Shown here piece after piece: positions 5,648 through 8,057 of a stretch of 8,057 nt of DNA. The notes below the pieces were generated by a model. It ran no database searches and was not told the DNA's origin. It saw only the letters and a program-made list of their open reading frames with translations. The first letter of the stretch is position 1; each line of letters opens with the position of its first letter. The translations under genes were made by a program, and so were the position numbers. Source of the DNA: Sulfurimonas sp. (lineage in GTDB: Bacteria > Campylobacterota > Campylobacteria > Campylobacterales > Sulfurimonadaceae); NCBI GenBank assembly GCA_027056465.1, contig JALUKS010000161.1:1-8057 (forward strand), read 5' to 3'.

Positions 5648-7729
5648 CCTTTATCACGTTTAAATGAAGAACAGTATGCAGCCGCTACCTCTTCGTATGC
5701 CCAAAATCTTATCATCGCTTCTGCTGGAACTGGAAAGACCTCTACTATAGTTGGTCGCATCGGTCATCTTCTCGCACAAAACATCCAACCTAGTGAGATA
5801 CTTCTGCTTACCTTTACAAACAAAGCAGCCGCTGAAATGGTCGCTCGTGTGGCGGAGTATTTCGGTGCAGGTGTCGCAAAACAGATTGACGCTGGTACCT
5901 TTCATGCGGTAAGTTACCGATGGTTGAAAAAACAGGATAAAAAAGTAGTTCTAAAACAGCAACGAGAGTTAAAAACACTCTTCCGTTCTGTTTTTGAAAA
6001 ACGTAACTTTTCTCACATAGATGCTGATGTAACACCCTATGGTGGTAATCACCTCTACGATATGTACTCTTTTTACCAAAACACCGAGTTAGAGAAAAAC
6101 TTCGAGGACTGGGTCAAAGAGAAGTACGAGGAACACTCACAATTTGCTATCATTTATGCTGATGTCGTTGATGAGTTCGAGAAGTTAAAACACGAGTATG
6201 GTTTCGTAAACTTTAACGACCTTTTACTTAACTTTCGTGAGATGTGTAAGACAAAGAATCTCGGCTATAAAGAGGTACTTGTTGATGAGTACCAAGATAC
6301 AAATGCCTTGCAAGGGACTCTTATAGATGTGATGAATCCACCTTCTCTTTTTTGTGTAGGGGATTATGACCAGAGTATCTATGCGTTTAATGGTGCAGAT
6401 ATAGGGATTATCGGGGGATTTACGAAGAAATTTCCTGAGGCTCATGTGCATACTTTGACAAAGAACTACCGCTCCTCTCGTCCTATTCTCTCTCTTGCTA
6501 CTAAGGTGATAGAACATAACGAACGTATCTATCCAAAGCAGTTAGAAGTGACACGAAATTTTGATGCAAAGGCACCGAGTCTTATCGCGTTTGATGAGCT
6601 CTTCGATCAGTACCATGCAATGGCTGCGATGATACGAGACTCTCAAACGCCACATGAAGAGATTGCGGTTATCTTTCGTAATAACTCTTCGGCTGATGGT
6701 ATAGAAGTAGGGTTAAGAGAGCTAGATATCCCTTGTAAACGCAAGGGTGGTACGAGCTTTTTTGATGCTCGAGAGGTAAAAGCTATTCTTGACCTTTATA
6801 CTCTGCTTGTAAACGAGTCAGATATGATGGCGTTTATACACCTCTTCGAGTTCGCTCGTGGGATAGGTTCCGCTATGGCAAAAGAACTCTATCTTGCACT
6901 TAAGACTCTAGGGCAGGGGAGCATGTTTTATGGTCTGTATGCACCTGATGAGTCTATGAGTAATCCTTTTGAGAAACGCAAACTCAACCGCCAACTCGGA
7001 CTCTTCGATGAGTTCTTAGAACTTGGAGCTGTAGGGAAGTATGCAAAGCTAGGTTTTGAGCCAAAGTTTATGAAAAACCCAGTGCTTAAACACCCACGAC
7101 TCACAAAAGAGTCTGCTACATTTGTGCATAACTTTTATCTACTTTTTCGTGACCTTAAGGGTGTAAAAAAACCAAGTACAGTTGTAGACAAGATAACAAA
7201 ATCTGAACTCTTTAAGTACATAGCAGATGTCCTAGCGACAAAGCGTGCAACACTCAAAGATGGAAGTATTGATGAAAAGCAAAAGACAGAAGCACTTGTC
7301 CGAATAGAGAGAAAAAATATGCTTCTAAGAGAGCTTACAAAACCCTACTCCGAACATGAACGTTTCTTAAACGCCATGATACTCGGCTCCTCAGACCTAA
7401 CACAAGGTGAGGGAGTAAATCTCCTCTCTATTCATGCGAGTAAGGGACTAGAGTATAAAGAAGTTTATGTAGTTGACCTTATGGATGGGCGTTTTCCAAA
7501 CAGAAAACTGATGCAACGCGGTGGAAGTCTCGATGAGGAACGCCGCCTCTTTTATGTAGCAGTAACACGAGCAAAAGATATACTCTTTTTGAGTTTTGCA
7601 AGATATGACAAGGTGAAAAAGCAGAACTTTTTAGCGAGTCAGTTTCTTTATGAAGCTGGTTTAGTGCCAAAAGATGATGCCTATAGAGCGATGGTTATGA
7701 AACATGCTGAGAAAGAAGAAGAGGATTAA
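5645..7729 (+). CDS. ATP-dependent 3'-5' DNA helicase, UvrD/Rep/PcrA family (SF1A)
   Basis: This superfamily 1 helicase would unwind DNA with ATP in repair or replication restart in the cytoplasm. It has 694 residues, normal for UvrD/Rep/PcrA. Motifs in order: Q motif LNEEQYAAA (6-14), Walker A ASAGTGKT (25-32), motif Ia LLTFTNKAAAEM (about 54-66), Walker B VDEYQDT (213-219), motif III GDYDQSIYAFNG (from 239), motif IV NYRSS (274-278), motif V SIHASKGLE (595-603) and motif VI VAVTRA (638-643, with Arg642). All key residues are present. It lacks the nuclease domain of AddA/RecB. The start is fixed because the Q motif begins at residue 6. No Shine-Dalgarno precedes it; see the promoter entry. 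Whether it is functionally UvrD (excision and mismatch repair) or Rep (fork restart) cannot be told from sequence alone, so I give no symbol. It converges with the downstream histidine kinase gene. Confidence 0.95.
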   Translation: MPLSRLNEEQYAAATSSYAQNLIIASAGTGKTSTIVGRIGHLLAQNIQPSEILLLTFTNKAAAEMVARVAEYFGAGVAKQIDAGTFHAVSYRWLKKQDKKVVLKQQRELKTLFRSVFEKRNFSHIDADVTPYGGNHLYDMYSFYQNTELEKNFEDWVKEKYEEHSQFAIIYADVVDEFEKLKHEYGFVNFNDLLLNFREMCKTKNLGYKEVLVDEYQDTNALQGTLIDVMNPPSLFCVGDYDQSIYAFNGADIGIIGGFTKKFPEAHVHTLTKNYRSSRPILSLATKVIEHNERIYPKQLEVTRNFDAKAPSLIAFDELFDQYHAMAAMIRDSQTPHEEIAVIFRNNSSADGIEVGLRELDIPCKRKGGTSFFDAREVKAILDLYTLLVNESDMMAFIHLFEFARGIGSAMAKELYLALKTLGQGSMFYGLYAPDESMSNPFEKRKLNRQLGLFDEFLELGAVGKYAKLGFEPKFMKNPVLKHPRLTKESATFVHNFYLLFRDLKGVKKPSTVVDKITKSELFKYIADVLATKRATLKDGSIDEKQKTEALVRIERKNMLLRELTKPYSEHERFLNAMILGSSDLTQGEGVNLLSIHASKGLEYKEVYVVDLMDGRFPNRKLMQRGGSLDEERRLFYVAVTRAKDILFLSFARYDKVKKQNFLASQFLYEAGLVPKDDAYRAMVMKHAEKEEED

Positions 7730-7827
7730 CTCTTAGTAAAACTTTTTGGGTTTTGTTCTTGTACTAATCTGTGAAGTATTATTAAGATCTTCAAGAATGT
7801 GAGTAGTGTGAGTGTATATTTTATCTG

Positions 7828-8057
7828 TTACTTCTTGAGAATTTGCTGCTCTTGTGTGATACTAAAACAACATCCATTTTGAGTATTTTTGACATGTAGT
7901 TCCCCTTTCATACGAGATGTAATGATATTTTTTGCGATGTAGAGACCGATGCCTGTCCCTGAAGAAGCAAACTTTGTAGTGAAGTAGGGGTCAAAGACTG
8001 AGTTAATGATGTCTTTAGGAATACCACCTCCATTGTCACATAGGAAAAGAGTACTCT
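7828..8057 (-). CDS. Sensor histidine kinase, C-terminal ATPase domain (partial)
   Basis: This is the last 76 codons of a two-component sensor kinase, cut by the window end; the start, sensor and phospho-acceptor His are outside. The HATPase_c fold shows the G1 box DNGGGIP (8017-8037), then FDPYFTTK (F box) and the G2 box GTGIGL (7942-7959) followed by YIAKNII and a short tail to TAA at 7828-7830. Such domains bind ATP and phosphorylate the protein's own His, which passes phosphate to a response regulator. FDPYFTTK is typical of the kinase group related to NtrB and many Campylobacterota hybrid sensors, but the signal sensed is unknown. The gene converges on the helicase with 98 bases between the stops; no clear terminator is visible there. 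Confidence 0.93.
   Translation of the reverse strand, partial: STLFLCDNGGGIPKDIINSVFDPYFTTKFASSGTGIGLYIAKNIITSRMKGELHVKNTQNGCCFSITQEQQILKK

Noticed and set aside
5660..7670. Minus-strand ORFs opposite the helicase
   Set aside because: All lie inside the helicase coding frame and show low-complexity, non-protein-like composition.
7730..7827. Bidirectional terminator between the helicase and the histidine kinase
   Set aside because: Only a 5-bp AAAAC/GTTTT stem and a 4-bp GAAG/CTTC stem could be found, both too weak to call.

Overview
The window looks like chromosomal DNA of an AT-rich, Sulfurimonas/Sulfurovum-like member of the Campylobacterota. This is inferred from the low GC content, the style of the valyl-tRNA synthetase and the UvrD-type helicase, TATAAT-rich promoters with little -35 signal, and the kinds of insertion-sequence remnants. 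No marker gene fixes the genus.

Layout. Positions 1-1826 are an insertion-sequence graveyard. It starts with an open reading frame that joins an IS481-type transposase piece to an IS21 IstB piece. An almost complete IS256-family element (353-1688) with 24-bp terminal inverted repeats follows, then an antisense stub of an IS3-family orfA. The IS256 transposase is broken by a frameshift caused by a roughly 34-bp insertion. Positions 1873-4500 (minus strand) hold an intact valS, with a promoter and Shine-Dalgarno upstream and a possible stem-loop downstream. Positions 4501-5644 contain no intact gene. They hold a short minus-strand pseudogene with two in-frame stops (4570-4902), two outward-facing -10 boxes, a 12-codon orphan ORF, and a decayed minus-strand transposase resembling the ISAs1/H-repeat group (5138-5614). 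I see nothing supportable in 5010-5137. Positions 5645-7729 (plus strand) hold an intact UvrD/Rep/PcrA-type helicase whose TATAAT box lies so close to the ATG that the mRNA may be leaderless. Positions 7828-8057 (minus strand) hold the C-terminal ATP-binding part of a sensor histidine kinase that runs off the window and converges on the helicase.

How the parts relate. valS and the helicase are divergent housekeeping genes separated by degenerated accessory DNA; they do not form a functional operon. The most interesting signal is a short dispersed sequence of about 31 bp present twice (657-687 and 5371-5401, 27 of 31 identical). Each copy lies inside a dead transposase gene, the two transposases belong to different families, and the copies have opposite orientations relative to their host genes. 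At the first copy, removing 34 bp restores a full-length 397-residue transposase. This fits a small mobile or dispersed repeat, but with two copies in view that remains an inference. I see no CRISPR array, tRNA, rRNA or riboswitch.
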